Origin: an uncultured Porphyromonas sp.
GTDB taxonomy: Bacteria; Bacteroidota; Bacteroidia; Bacteroidales; Porphyromonadaceae
DNA: 24,865 bases
Reading direction: 5' to 3'
NCBI GenBank assembly: GCA_943912835.1
Contig: CALTVJ010000020.1
Coordinates: forward strand, 1-24,865
Position numbers and translations under genes: made by a program. Below, piece after piece: positions 1 to 7,794 of this stretch; positions within the stretch are counted from its first letter, which is position 1; every line of letters begins with the position of its first letter. The notes below the pieces were generated by a model. The model did no database searches. It had not been told where the DNA came from and saw only the letters and a list, made by a program, of their open reading frames with translations.

Positions 1-2
1 TT

Positions 3-104
3 GCAGCTTTGGTTGGTGAGGATTGGAGGAGAATCTACGATTATGCCTTAAAAGAGGGTTTTCGCTTTCTAAGCTATGGAGATAGTTCAATTCTGTTACC
101 GTAA
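3..104 (+). CDS. queA: C-terminus of S-adenosylmethionine:tRNA ribosyltransferase-isomerase (partial)
   Basis: The window opens inside a gene. The frame starting at base 3 reads 33 residues to a TAA stop and contains GEDWRRIYDYAL followed by GFRFLSYGD. This is the typical end of QueA, the enzyme that transfers and isomerises the ribosyl part of SAM onto preQ1-modified tRNA to make epoxyqueuosine. The conserved R-F-x-S-Y-G-D near the C-terminus is the main evidence. The 5' part lies outside the window. The next gene starts 30 bp downstream on the same strand with no visible terminator or promoter, so they may be co-transcribed. Confidence 0.75.
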   Translation, partial: AALVGEDWRRIYDYALKEGFRFLSYGDSSILLP

Positions 105-134
105 TATAAGTATAATTTAAACACATTATTAAGC

Positions 135-1151
135 ATGGGTTATTTATCACCAAGCAATGATGGTACACTTCAAAATACACCAGAACGAACACCTGTATCA
201 TCACTTTATGTTCTTAAAGCTATTTGTGCATTCATTGTCGTTATGATACATACGCCACCTTTGGAAACTTATGTTGATAGCTCTATATTAACTCCATTTG
301 TTTTTATTGGTGTTCCGATTTTTTATATGATCACAGGATATTTTTTATATCATGTAGACGAGAAAAAGGTTGCAGATAGGGCTTTAAAGTCTGTTACGAA
401 AGTTCTTATTGCAATCGTATTACTAAACTTACTCTATCTGATTCCTCTCGTTATGAAAAGCAAATTCCCATTTCATTCAATACAAGATGTTTGGGATTGG
501 TGTTTGACCGGGATGAAGATTGAGGGGGTGTTTTGGTATCTCAATGCATTGCTCTATGCATTGATGGTATTCTTTATGATTTTTCGTTTTCACTTAGGGC
601 GTTATATCAATATCTTTCTACTTCTAGTCCCATTAGGTATTCTTGTCGGTCGTTATGCTTTTCTTTTAGGTGCTGATAGAGCTATATATTCAGAGTTTAA
701 TGCCATCTGGTTGGCTTTGCCTTATATTACTCTTGGATATTGGCTTCGACAAAATGAAAATAAGCTATTGCGTTTTAGATGGGAGATAATAGCTTTAATA
801 AGTTTTGCCTTGTCGGCTTTAGAGGTTTTTGTTGTTAATTATTATTTTTCTGGCTTTTGGGGGCGCTACTTATTTACTCCTATTTTGTCAATATCTCTGT
901 TTATGTGGTGTCTTCAAAATAAATCTTGGGGAGCTAATTCTTTTATCGCCAAAATCGGTCGAGATTACTCTGGAGGGATATACTATTATCATAAAATTGT
1001 AGCCTTTTCTATTCGAGCTTTCATTGCTTATCTCGGTGTTGATGCTTTCTATCATGATTTAGGGGTATTGTATACTTTTATCTTGAGTTTATTGATCAGT
1101 TGGTTGTTGGTCTGGATACAAGATAAGTTGAATGTCAATTATTTGAGATAA
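135..1151 (+). CDS. Acyltransferase family 3 membrane protein
   Basis: A 338-residue polytopic membrane protein with about ten hydrophobic segments. After a short polar N-terminus (about residues 1-22), the first membrane segment carries the family motif ending in V-V-M-I-H-T (His39), matching the conserved histidine of the acyltransferase_3 (OafA/WecH/NolL-like) family. GVPIFYMITGYFL follows at about residues 58-70, also typical. Such proteins O-acetylate or otherwise acylate surface polysaccharides or peptidoglycan at the inner membrane; the substrate cannot be read from the sequence. The preceding gene is queA, giving no functional context. Transcription probably ends at the 46-bp palindrome just downstream. 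Family assignment is firm, substrate unknown. Confidence 0.8.
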   Translation: MGYLSPSNDGTLQNTPERTPVSSLYVLKAICAFIVVMIHTPPLETYVDSSILTPFVFIGVPIFYMITGYFLYHVDEKKVADRALKSVTKVLIAIVLLNLLYLIPLVMKSKFPFHSIQDVWDWCLTGMKIEGVFWYLNALLYALMVFFMIFRFHLGRYINIFLLLVPLGILVGRYAFLLGADRAIYSEFNAIWLALPYITLGYWLRQNENKLLRFRWEIIALISFALSALEVFVVNYYFSGFWGRYLFTPILSISLFMWCLQNKSWGANSFIAKIGRDYSGGIYYYHKIVAFSIRAFIAYLGVDAFYHDLGVLYTFILSLLISWLLVWIQDKLNVNYLR

Positions 1152-1174
1152 TATCTTAGCTGTAGTAGTCAGTT

Positions 1175-1220
1175 GAATTGAGCTCTATCTGAGGTTTAAA
1201 CCTCAGATAGAGCTCAATTC
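1175..1220. terminator. Perfect 46-bp palindrome, probable bidirectional terminator
   Basis: Two 23-nt arms with no mismatch and no spacer (1175-1197 and 1198-1220), centred on GTTTAAAC and with GAGCTC in each arm. It lies between the convergent genes ending at 1151 (+) and 1240 (-), where a shared terminator is expected. The + strand side is followed by a short AT-rich stretch, but there is no long T tract on either side. The stem is unusually long and perfect. Confidence 0.7.
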
Positions 1221-1239
1221 TTATAAATTTCAGGGAGAT

Positions 1240-2337
1240 TTAGTCTATGATCAAGTTTAGTTTGATCGGATAATGATCGCTATATCCTCCGAGATAATAC
1301 TCTCCACCATAGGTGCGATAGGGACTTGGATAATGACCATATTGATGTTTTGAACCTAAATTAGGCATGAAGAAGTTTATAGCAGACCCTATTTGATATT
1401 TAAGAGAGTTGTCTTCTAGTAATAGGCTTTCCGAAATGATAAAATGGTCTAATTGGTTCCAAATGCCTTTATAACAATAAGAGCCCAAAGGCTGATTGTA
1501 TTGCCCATTCCGTAATTTTGGATGCATTAAGCTATATAGATTGAGAGAGTCGGAAAGTTCTGAAATCCGTTTCTTGGGAAGATGGATTTGGGCTTTGAGC
1601 CCTTTAGAAATTGCTCTCTCGTGAGCTTCTTCGTTGAAGTCTCCCATAAGTATAAAATGAGTCTTACGTCTTTCTTGTTTCTCAAGATTACTATACAAGC
1701 TATCACAGATTTGTCGCATTTTAACGGCAGCATCTAGTCGTAGAGGCTCTGAGTGATTTATTCCAGAGCGCCTACTAGGCCAATGAGCAACCAAGATATG
1801 CAGTAAGTGCCCATTGTTGAGCCGAAGGGCAACTTCTAAAATATTTCGACTACGTTTGTTTGGAGCCTCAGTAAATAAAATTTGATGTTCTTTTTCATAC
1901 TCTAATTTGAAATCTTTTTCACGATATAATAAACCTACATTGATGCCTCTAGGATCATGACTATGCGTAATACTAAACTTGTATCCTTTATCCTTCAAAC
2001 AAGTCCTCGATAGAAGATCTTCAATAACTGATGAGTTTTCTATTTCAATCAATCCAATAATACTTGGCCAATATATCCCACCTGTTTGGGATATAGCTTC
2101 TGAAATGTATTGAAGCTTTCTAAAATACTTTGAGCTATTCCAATGTTTAGAGCCTTCAGGAGTAAATTCATCATCCCTAGTTAACTCATTATTAATAGTG
2201 TCAAATAGATTTTCTACATTATAACTCATTACTGTAAGTATTTTATGGGGGCTTTGATTTGTATATGTTGCTATTGGTCTTTGAATAGACATAAGCATAA
2301 AAGCCAAAAATAAGATAAGTAAGATAGTAATACGCAT
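1240..2337 (-). CDS. Endonuclease/exonuclease/phosphatase family protein, exported
   Basis: 365 residues. A hydrophobic N-terminus (about residues 3-17) without a lipobox cysteine looks like a signal peptide or anchor, so the protein is probably periplasmic or exported. The EEP (DNase I-like) fold motifs appear in order: MSYNVENLFD (Asn40), GLIEIEN (Glu98), AHWPSRRSG (His185), MGDFNEE (Asp233, Asn235), QLDHFI (about 296-301) and the terminal GYSDHYP (Asp354, His355). These are the metal-binding and catalytic residues of Mg-dependent phosphodiesterases. Bacteroidetes carry many such secreted proteins annotated as endonucleases or phosphatases; the true substrate (DNA, RNA, lipid or sugar phosphate) is not determinable here. 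The start lies 7 bp past the mdh terminator hairpin and no separate promoter was recognised. Confidence 0.85.
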   Translation of the reverse strand: MRITILLILFLAFMLMSIQRPIATYTNQSPHKILTVMSYNVENLFDTINNELTRDDEFTPEGSKHWNSSKYFRKLQYISEAISQTGGIYWPSIIGLIEIENSSVIEDLLSRTCLKDKGYKFSITHSHDPRGINVGLLYREKDFKLEYEKEHQILFTEAPNKRSRNILEVALRLNNGHLLHILVAHWPSRRSGINHSEPLRLDAAVKMRQICDSLYSNLEKQERRKTHFILMGDFNEEAHERAISKGLKAQIHLPKKRISELSDSLNLYSLMHPKLRNGQYNQPLGSYCYKGIWNQLDHFIISESLLLEDNSLKYQIGSAINFFMPNLGSKHQYGHYPSPYRTYGGEYYLGGYSDHYPIKLNLIID

Positions 2338-2344
2338 AATGAAG

Positions 2345-2381
2345 AAAAACCTCTACTCCAGATATCTGGGTAGAGGTTTTT
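2345..2381 (-). terminator. Rho-independent terminator of mdh
   Basis: Arms 2345-2356 (AAAAACCTCTAC) and 2370-2381 are exact reverse complements. The interior CCAGATATCTGG (2358-2369) is itself a palindrome, so the whole structure folds with one bulged base at 2357. Read on the - strand, the stem follows the mdh stop (2402) and ends in TTTTTCTTC. It lies immediately upstream of the next - strand gene, whose ATG is at 2337. Confidence 0.8.
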
Positions 2382-2401
2382 TAGTTATATGTTTTGAATT
2401 C

Positions 2402-3403
2402 TTATAAATTGGGATTAACTAGTTTCCAGTCTTCTACTGCAGGGATTACACCCATTGCAATGACCTCATCTCTCATCTTAACCAAGTGATTATAGCTAGT
2501 TTTTAAGGCCTCAACTTCTTCTACTGTACCGTTGATATTGTTACTATAGCGTACACCATTCTTATCAATAACCGTTTCCATACCCATCACGACATTGTTC
2601 ATGTCGGGTAGGTTTACGAAGCATCCAGCAGGCCAATGAAATTCTTTCCCACCCATAGCTGCCGCTATCATTTCAATAGATACGTATGCAGGGCTTTGGA
2701 ACGATGAACGTCCACGTAGCTTGATAATGTTGGCTCCTCCTTGAGTAACACGTTGTTTGAGTGCTGTCCATTGGTCGTGACTTAGTCTTTCTTTACCAAT
2801 CAGATCTGTGAGAGGTTTACCTGAAATAGTTGCCGTGCTAGCAAAAACAGCCATAGCTTCCCCGTGTCCCCCATAAGTTCTAGCTCCTTGGACGTCGCTT
2901 TGTTTTACTCCGAAGTGTTTTGCTAGTTCACTTTGTAGACGAGTAGAGTCAAGAGCAGCCAAGGTCGTTACTTGACTAGGTTTCAAGCCTGAGTGTATTA
3001 GAGCAACAAGACCTGTAATGTCAGCAGGATTAAAGATGATAACCAAGTGTTTGAGGTCTGGTGCATAGGCTTTGATATCTTTACCTAGTTGAGCTGCAAT
3101 TTCGCAATTCCCCTTCAATAGGTCTTCACGGGTCATCCCTTCTTTGCGTGGAGCTCCTCCAGAAGATACTACATATTTTGAATCCGTAAGGGCTTCTTTG
3201 ATGTCGTTCGTAAAAGTAAGGTTTAGCCCTTCAAAACCACAATGTCTGATTTCCTCTGCAACACCTTCGAGACCTTGTAAAAATGGGTCATATAGGCAGA
3301 TATTGGGAGTAAGACGCATCATGGCTGCTGTTTGAGCCATGTTTGATCCAATCATACCTCCAGCACCAACAATGGTGAGTTTGTCTTGACACAAGAAATT
3401 CAT
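2402..3403 (-). CDS. mdh: Malate dehydrogenase (NAD-dependent)
   Basis: 333 residues, a lactate/malate dehydrogenase superfamily enzyme that interconverts malate and oxaloacetate in the cytosol. Visible motifs: the NAD-binding loop GAGGMIG (13-19) with Asp39 ending strand beta-2; the mobile loop with Arg86 and Arg92 (GGAPRKEGMTRED); IFNPADIT (123-130); and the catalytic pair LDSTR (Asp152, Arg155) with YGGHGE (His180). The GGHGE variant and overall length match the form common in Bacteroidetes, where this enzyme feeds the fumarate/succinate branch of anaerobic metabolism. The substrate arginines favour malate over lactate, although the annotation rests on family resemblance. The gene stands alone, with its own terminator downstream and a probable promoter upstream (3444-3451). 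Confidence 0.9.
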   Translation of the reverse strand: MNFLCQDKLTIVGAGGMIGSNMAQTAAMMRLTPNICLYDPFLQGLEGVAEEIRHCGFEGLNLTFTNDIKEALTDSKYVVSSGGAPRKEGMTREDLLKGNCEIAAQLGKDIKAYAPDLKHLVIIFNPADITGLVALIHSGLKPSQVTTLAALDSTRLQSELAKHFGVKQSDVQGARTYGGHGEAMAVFASTATISGKPLTDLIGKERLSHDQWTALKQRVTQGGANIIKLRGRSSFQSPAYVSIEMIAAAMGGKEFHWPAGCFVNLPDMNNVVMGMETVIDKNGVRYSNNINGTVEEVEALKTSYNHLVKMRDEVIAMGVIPAVEDWKLVNPNL

Positions 3404-3443
3404 AAGTGAAGAATATTTAATTGATACTACTTATTAATATGGG

Positions 3444-3451
3444 CAAATATA
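3444..3451 (-). promoter_or_regulatory. Predicted mdh promoter, -7 box TATATTTG
   Basis: On the - strand the sequence reads TATATTTG, a full match to the Bacteroidetes -7 consensus TAnnTTTG, 40 bp before the mdh ATG. About 19 bp further upstream lies GGCTTT, a partial match to the -33 element (TTTG). Transcription would start around 3436-3438, giving a leader of about 35 nt. The match is to a short motif in AT-rich DNA, so chance cannot be excluded. Confidence 0.45.
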
Positions 3452-3780
3452 CACTTTTTTCTTTAATCTTAAAGCCTGATTTGCCCTAAGGGTTCTGCGA
3501 AAAAACTCTAAGTTAAACAATAATCATCGTTTAGGTAGAACGATCTTTATCAATCTATTGAAGCAATTTGTGGGGATTAAGTTAGAAGGCAGATCAGATC
3601 ATATTTACTTCTAAATATGTTGTGCTTATCTATACATCATGGTCTAGGTCATAAACTCGCCAATTAATTATTGGACTTACGGATTTATTTTAAATAATGA
3701 GATATGAAGGTTGCCGTTGTAGCCTTTAAGAAATCCCCATATTTATGCATTAAAATCATACATAATTCTGCAAGATACAC

Positions 3781-3788
3781 TACATTTG
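3781..3788 (+). promoter_or_regulatory. Predicted promoter of the AspT-type transporter, -7 box TACATTTG
   Basis: TACATTTG fits the Bacteroidetes -7 consensus TAnnTTTG exactly. No clear TTG -33 element is seen at 19-21 bp upstream. Transcription from here would begin near 3794, upstream of the ATG at 3828 but inside the N-terminal extension of the reading frame that begins with TTG at 3786. This supports the ATG start. Confidence 0.45.
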
Positions 3789-3827
3789 TATAGAATAAAA
3801 TTGATAATCCAAATTGGTGTTGTTTGT

Positions 3828-5507
3828 ATGAATGCAATAGTCGCATGGGTTGAACAAATGCTCATCATACCATCTAGTACTCAAACAATTATTGTGATGA
3901 GTCTTGTGTCTGGTATCGGCTTGTTGTTGGGGCGTTTACGGGTAGCCAAGATAAGTCTAGGCGTCACTTTTGTTTTCTTCGTAGGTATTGTGTTTGCTCA
4001 TTTGGGGATACAAACGGATAGAGCTTTGACAAGTTTTATTCAAAGTTTTGGCTTGGTGCTCTTTGTATACTCTCTAGGGGTTGAGGTCGGACCATCATTT
4101 TTTCCATCTCTCAAGAGTAGGGGAGTTAGGGCAAATCTTCAAGGCTTAGCTCTAATTGTCATAACATACATACTTCTTTTGGGGATACATTATTTGTTTG
4201 ATGTATCTATGCCCAATCTTTTAGGTATAATGAGTGGTGCTGCTACAAATACTCCAGTCTTAGCTGCCGTACAAAGTACATTGGTGGGTATTTATCCTGA
4301 TATGCCTAACTTGGGACAGGATGCAGCTATGGCAACTGCAGTCACTTATCCCTTTGGTGTCGTCGGGGTTATTCTATCTCTTGCCCTTTTGTTTCGGCTT
4401 GCTCCAGAGGCTAGTAAGTCTGAACGAAAAGAGTTTGTTGCTGCTTATGTCGCAGAATTTGAGATATTAACCTCATCTCTGTGTGGTCATACAGTTAAAG
4501 ATATTGTGCGTATGACTAATAAACACTTTATCATATCTCGAGTGTGGCGCAATGAAGAGTTGCTATTACCGAACTCTAGTACTCCATTAAATAAGCATGA
4601 TCATATTTTGGTATTGTGTCATCAAGAAGATGTTGCCGAATTGGAAACCTTCTTTGGAAAGCGAGATGATCGTCAAGATTGGAATAGACCAGATATAAAT
4701 TGGGACGCTATCGATGCTCGTTTACAAAGTAAGCGTATCATTATAACCAATCCCAAACTTAATGGAGTCAAGCTTGGTGCTTTGAAACTACGGAATCGTT
4801 ATGGGATTAATATTACACGTATTGACCGTGCTGGTGTTGAGCTTTTAGCAACTCCTGATTTGTATTTGCAGACAGGAGACCGGATCGTAATTGTTGGAGA
4901 GTCTGGCGCACTCTCTCAAGCCGAAAAACTGATGGGAAATTCTATTGAGATGTTAGATAAACCTAAATTAATCAGTTTTTTTCTTGGTGTATTTCTAGGT
5001 TGCTTACTGGGATCTATTCCTTTTTTTGTCCCAGGTATAAGCGTGCCTCTCCGTTTAGGTCTAGCTGGGGGACCAATTATTGTGGGGATACTGCTTGGAG
5101 CCTTTGGCCCTAGGCTTAAACTCTCAACTTTTATGACTAATAGTGCTACACAGTTGATTAAGCAGATTGGTATTGTTCTCTACCTAGCAGGATTAGGTTT
5201 ATCTAGTGGTGCTGGATTTGTAGATACACTTATGAAAGGTGATGGGCTACTTTGGATGGCTATTGGTGCCATTGTTACTATTGTGCCGGTCTTGATTATC
5301 GGGTGTTTCAACCTTTTTATTCTTAAATCAAATTTTTCAGAGGTTGCAGGTATGTTGTGTGGTAGTATGGCTAATCCTTTTGCTCTAGATTATGTTTCTG
5401 AGATAAGCGAAAGTCGTACAAGTAGTATTGCTTATGCTACGGTTTATCCTGTTGGTATGTTTGTCCGGATTATTTCGGCGCAATTACTATTGCTTTTATT
5501 CCTATAG
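3828..5507 (+). CDS. AspT/YidE/YbjL duplication-family membrane transporter with RCK_C domains
   Basis: 559 residues from the chosen ATG at 3828; an in-frame TTG at 3786 would add 14 residues but lies before the predicted transcription start. The architecture is that of the AspT (AAE) exchanger family: about five membrane helices, two cytoplasmic TrkA_C/RCK_C-type domains (roughly residues 195-275 and 290-370), then about five more helices. The duplication is visible in paired motifs, such as LGVEVGPSFF and SGAATNTPVLA in the first half and GSMANPFALDYV in the second. Length matches E. coli YbjL/YidE (about 555). AspT itself exchanges aspartate for alanine; for YbjL-like members the substrate is unknown. 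A GNAT gene follows after 4 bp, so the two form an operon. Confidence 0.85.
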   Translation: MNAIVAWVEQMLIIPSSTQTIIVMSLVSGIGLLLGRLRVAKISLGVTFVFFVGIVFAHLGIQTDRALTSFIQSFGLVLFVYSLGVEVGPSFFPSLKSRGVRANLQGLALIVITYILLLGIHYLFDVSMPNLLGIMSGAATNTPVLAAVQSTLVGIYPDMPNLGQDAAMATAVTYPFGVVGVILSLALLFRLAPEASKSERKEFVAAYVAEFEILTSSLCGHTVKDIVRMTNKHFIISRVWRNEELLLPNSSTPLNKHDHILVLCHQEDVAELETFFGKRDDRQDWNRPDINWDAIDARLQSKRIIITNPKLNGVKLGALKLRNRYGINITRIDRAGVELLATPDLYLQTGDRIVIVGESGALSQAEKLMGNSIEMLDKPKLISFFLGVFLGCLLGSIPFFVPGISVPLRLGLAGGPIIVGILLGAFGPRLKLSTFMTNSATQLIKQIGIVLYLAGLGLSSGAGFVDTLMKGDGLLWMAIGAIVTIVPVLIIGCFNLFILKSNFSEVAGMLCGSMANPFALDYVSEISESRTSSIAYATVYPVGMFVRIISAQLLLLLFL

Positions 5508-5511
5508 CCAC

Positions 5512-6381
5512 ATGTCTAAGAAACTGCAAGATGCTCGCAAACTTTGGTCTATCTGCTTTCCTGCAGACACTGAAGGTTTTTTGGATTACTACTTTTCTAG
5601 AATAGCTACGGAAGATGATACCTATATCCTTTATGATGAGACTAAAACCGCATTAGCACATATTGGTATTCTTCGTTACACTTATATGCTAGGGGAGAAG
5701 AGACTGCAATTGGCTTATATTTCTGGAGCTTGTACACATCCAGATTACCGAAAGAAAGGTCTTATGAATAGACTGATGTCTGAGGTTATCGATTCTGAAA
5801 GGACTAAAGGTATGAATGCATTAATTCTAATTCCAGCAGATGACATGCTGAGAGTCTATTATAACAAAACCTTTGGTTTCCAAAATGCCGCTTCACTTGG
5901 GGTATATTCTCTTGAGGATTATTGGGGATACTTCGCAAGCAAAGAAACTTCCCATCATTGGTTCCCAAGGGCAAAAGATATATACCACTTACTACAACAG
6001 GATTATCAATATCGCAAATATCACATCTCTTTTACCCTCAAGCAGGCACGAGACATTATTGATGAATATGTGTCGACAGAAGGAGCATATAGTCTTAGTG
6101 TTTATGATCACAATACTTGTGTGGGGCTCTTATTAGCTAGGATAGCCCAAGGAGTATGCTATATAGATTCCATTATTGGAGACTATAGAACACAAAAAGA
6201 ATTGATCAAGAACCTATCTAATAGTCTTGGTATAGATGTTGAAATAAAAGTGAATAACATCTTTGACTCTATTGATACTCATATGGGAGAGTTTATTCCT
6301 TGGGGAATGTTTTTACCTCTTGCACCCACGGAGGATTCTGAGATATATAAACATCTGGGTATCTCTCTAGTACATAATTAG
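5512..6381 (+). CDS. GNAT-family N-acetyltransferase
   Basis: 289 residues from the ATG at 5512, 4 bp after the transporter stop; the open frame upstream overlaps that gene and is not needed. The N-terminal half is a GNAT domain: strand LAYISGACTHP followed by the acetyl-CoA loop YRKKGLMNRLM (motif A, R/Q-x-x-G-x-G/A type), then YYNKTFGF near the end of the domain. The C-terminal half (about 140-289) has no motif I recognise; its layout resembles Eis-like two-domain acetyltransferases, where the second part helps bind substrate. Substrate unknown. The operon with an amino-acid-exchanger-like transporter hints at a small amine or amino acid, but this is only inference. Confidence 0.75.
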   Translation: MSKKLQDARKLWSICFPADTEGFLDYYFSRIATEDDTYILYDETKTALAHIGILRYTYMLGEKRLQLAYISGACTHPDYRKKGLMNRLMSEVIDSERTKGMNALILIPADDMLRVYYNKTFGFQNAASLGVYSLEDYWGYFASKETSHHWFPRAKDIYHLLQQDYQYRKYHISFTLKQARDIIDEYVSTEGAYSLSVYDHNTCVGLLLARIAQGVCYIDSIIGDYRTQKELIKNLSNSLGIDVEIKVNNIFDSIDTHMGEFIPWGMFLPLAPTEDSEIYKHLGISLVHN

Positions 6382-6401
6382 GTTAAACTATATTTTAAGC
6401 T

Positions 6402-6409
6402 TACCTTTG
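6402..6409 (+). promoter_or_regulatory. Predicted promoter for the plsC-like gene, -7 box TACCTTTG
   Basis: TACCTTTG matches the TAnnTTTG -7 consensus and lies in the 59-bp gap between the GNAT gene and the acyltransferase gene, 31 bp before the TTG start at 6441. No good -33 TTG is seen. It suggests that the run from 6441 onward is a separate transcription unit. Confidence 0.4.
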
Positions 6410-6440
6410 TATCTAGTAGAATAAAATGTAAGAAATAATA

Positions 6441-6995
6441 TTGAAGAATATATCACGTAAGTTGCTTAACCTTTTGGGTTGGCATTGCTTAGAACCTTTA
6501 GACCAACAGTTACCGAAGAGCATTATTTGTGTAGCTCCCCATACATCTAATTGGGATTTTATTTTAGGTAAACTCTATTATCTCACTATTAGTAAACCTC
6601 ACAGTTTTTTGATGAAAAAAGATTGGTTCTTTTTCCCTTTGGGATATATCTTTAAGGCTTTGGGTGGGATACCAATAGATCGCTCTCGTAATAGTGGAAC
6701 TACAGATCGTATTGTTGAGTATATAAAAAAACAGGAAGAAATACATATTGCGATAACTCCAGAGGGGTCACGTTCGTATAGAAAGGATTGGAAAACTGGG
6801 TTTTATAGAATTGCCCTTGAAGCGGGTATTCCTATAGAACTAGCAGTCATTGATTACCAAAAAAAGGAACTAGGCATATTTGAGGTGTTTTATCCTTCTG
6901 GGGATATTGATGTAGATTTAGCTTATATTCGTTCTGCATACAATAGTAAACAGGCAAAATACCCGGATAAATTTCATGATTATGTCAAAGATTAA
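6441..6995 (+). CDS. 1-acyl-sn-glycerol-3-phosphate acyltransferase-like protein (PlsC family)
   Basis: 184 residues, starting with TTG at 6441. The only ATG just upstream (6426) is followed directly by TAA, and the next in-frame ATG lies past the catalytic motif. Acyltransferase motifs: block I APHTSNWDF with the H-x4-D pair His34/Asp39; block III GGIPIDR (75-81); and block II/III substrate motif TPEGSR (Glu108, Gly109). The family adds the second fatty acid to lysophosphatidic acid or other lysolipids at the inner membrane. It is shorter than classical PlsC (about 240) and lacks an obvious long N-terminal membrane helix, as in the short Bacteroidetes group whose acceptor is uncertain. Its 3' end overlaps the amidase gene. 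Confidence 0.85.
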   Translation: MKNISRKLLNLLGWHCLEPLDQQLPKSIICVAPHTSNWDFILGKLYYLTISKPHSFLMKKDWFFFPLGYIFKALGGIPIDRSRNSGTTDRIVEYIKKQEEIHIAITPEGSRSYRKDWKTGFYRIALEAGIPIELAVIDYQKKELGIFEVFYPSGDIDVDLAYIRSAYNSKQAKYPDKFHDYVKD

Positions 6996-7767
6996 TCTAA
7001 GAGTTACATTGGTTCAATGCGATATTAAGCCATTAGATGTTGAGACTAATCTAGTGATCGTTGAGCAAGAAGTACATAAGGCTGCAGGATATAGTGATTT
7101 AATCGTATTTCCTGAAGCTCTATTTTCTGGGTTTTCCCCTGAAGCTCTAGATCATGCAGATGAGTGGGGTAAAGGACGAATATATCAAAGGCTTTGTTCC
7201 TTGAGCAAAACCTATCAAGTAGGGTTAGCCGGTTCTTATTTCGTTCGCGACAAAGACTCTTACTTCAATCGCTTCTTTCTGATAGATGGAGAAAGTGTTT
7301 CATATCAAGACAAAAGACATCTATTTGCTTTGGGGGGAGAGTCTGATATGGTTATCCCTACAAGGCAACGTAAGATCTTAGATTTTCGTGGTTGGAAAAT
7401 TATGCCTTTGGTTTGTTATGACCTTCGTTTCCCTGTATGGACAAGAGTTCGCAATAATGATTATGATTTGATTATCTGTGTGGCTAACTGGCCAAAAGGT
7501 CGTCGTGAAGTTTGGCGTACCCTACTTAAAGCAAGATCGATGGAAAATCTTGCTTATGTGGTAGGAGTCAATCGTGTTGGTGTGGATCAGTTAGGGATAA
7601 ATTATGTCGGGGATAGCGTCGTATATAACCCGAGGGGTGAAGCAATGGCTCAAATTGAAGGAGCATTTCAAAATAGCTGTTCTTGTCTTTTGGATTATAC
7701 ATCTTTGCTTGATCTTAGAACTAAATTTCCTGTTTGGCAAGATGCAGATAACTTTGAGTTGAGATAG
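6976..7767 (+). CDS. Nitrilase-superfamily amidase (omega-amidase/YafV-like)
   Basis: 263 residues from ATG 6976, or 261 from ATG 6982; both overlap the end of the plsC-like gene, indicating coupled expression. The C-N hydrolase catalytic triad is intact: Glu47 (FPEALFSG), Lys113 (QDKRHLF) and Cys147 in VCYDLRFPVW. The CYDLRFP motif and YQDKRHLF are characteristic of the omega-amidase/YafV branch, which hydrolyses alpha-ketoglutaramate and alpha-ketosuccinamate and so removes toxic ketoacid amides in methionine salvage and glutamine transamination. The protein is cytosolic, with no signal peptide. Family assignment is strong; the omega-amidase assignment is by motif resemblance. The sppA gene follows after about 27 bp. 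Confidence 0.85.
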   Translation: MIMSKINLRVTLVQCDIKPLDVETNLVIVEQEVHKAAGYSDLIVFPEALFSGFSPEALDHADEWGKGRIYQRLCSLSKTYQVGLAGSYFVRDKDSYFNRFFLIDGESVSYQDKRHLFALGGESDMVIPTRQRKILDFRGWKIMPLVCYDLRFPVWTRVRNNDYDLIICVANWPKGRREVWRTLLKARSMENLAYVVGVNRVGVDQLGINYVGDSVVYNPRGEAMAQIEGAFQNSCSCLLDYTSLLDLRTKFPVWQDADNFELR

Positions 7768-7794
7768 TCTGATAATTATAATTTGATACGAACC

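Larger units (their letters stand above)
3404..3827. other. Divergent intergenic region between mdh and the AspT-type transporter
   Basis: About 420 bp without a convincing gene. It contains a predicted -7 box on each side (3444-3451 on the - strand and 3781-3788 on the + strand) and some 330 bp between them that I cannot explain. I found no tRNA-like cloverleaf, strong hairpin, riboswitch core or long direct repeat. One 29-codon ATG frame (3704-3793) runs across the + strand -7 box and is probably chance. Confidence 0.5.

Noticed and set aside
1216..2410. The 14-mer AATTCTTATAAATT occurs at 1216-1229 and at 2397-2410
   Set aside because: Low-complexity AT-rich match; the second copy includes the mdh stop codon, and the flanks do not match, so it is probably chance.
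3704..3793. 29-codon ATG frame (MKVAVVAFKK...) upstream of the AspT-type transporter, possible leader peptide
   Set aside because: It overlaps the predicted -7 box of the transporter, so the transporter transcript would not contain its start; no ribosome-binding site or codon pattern of note.
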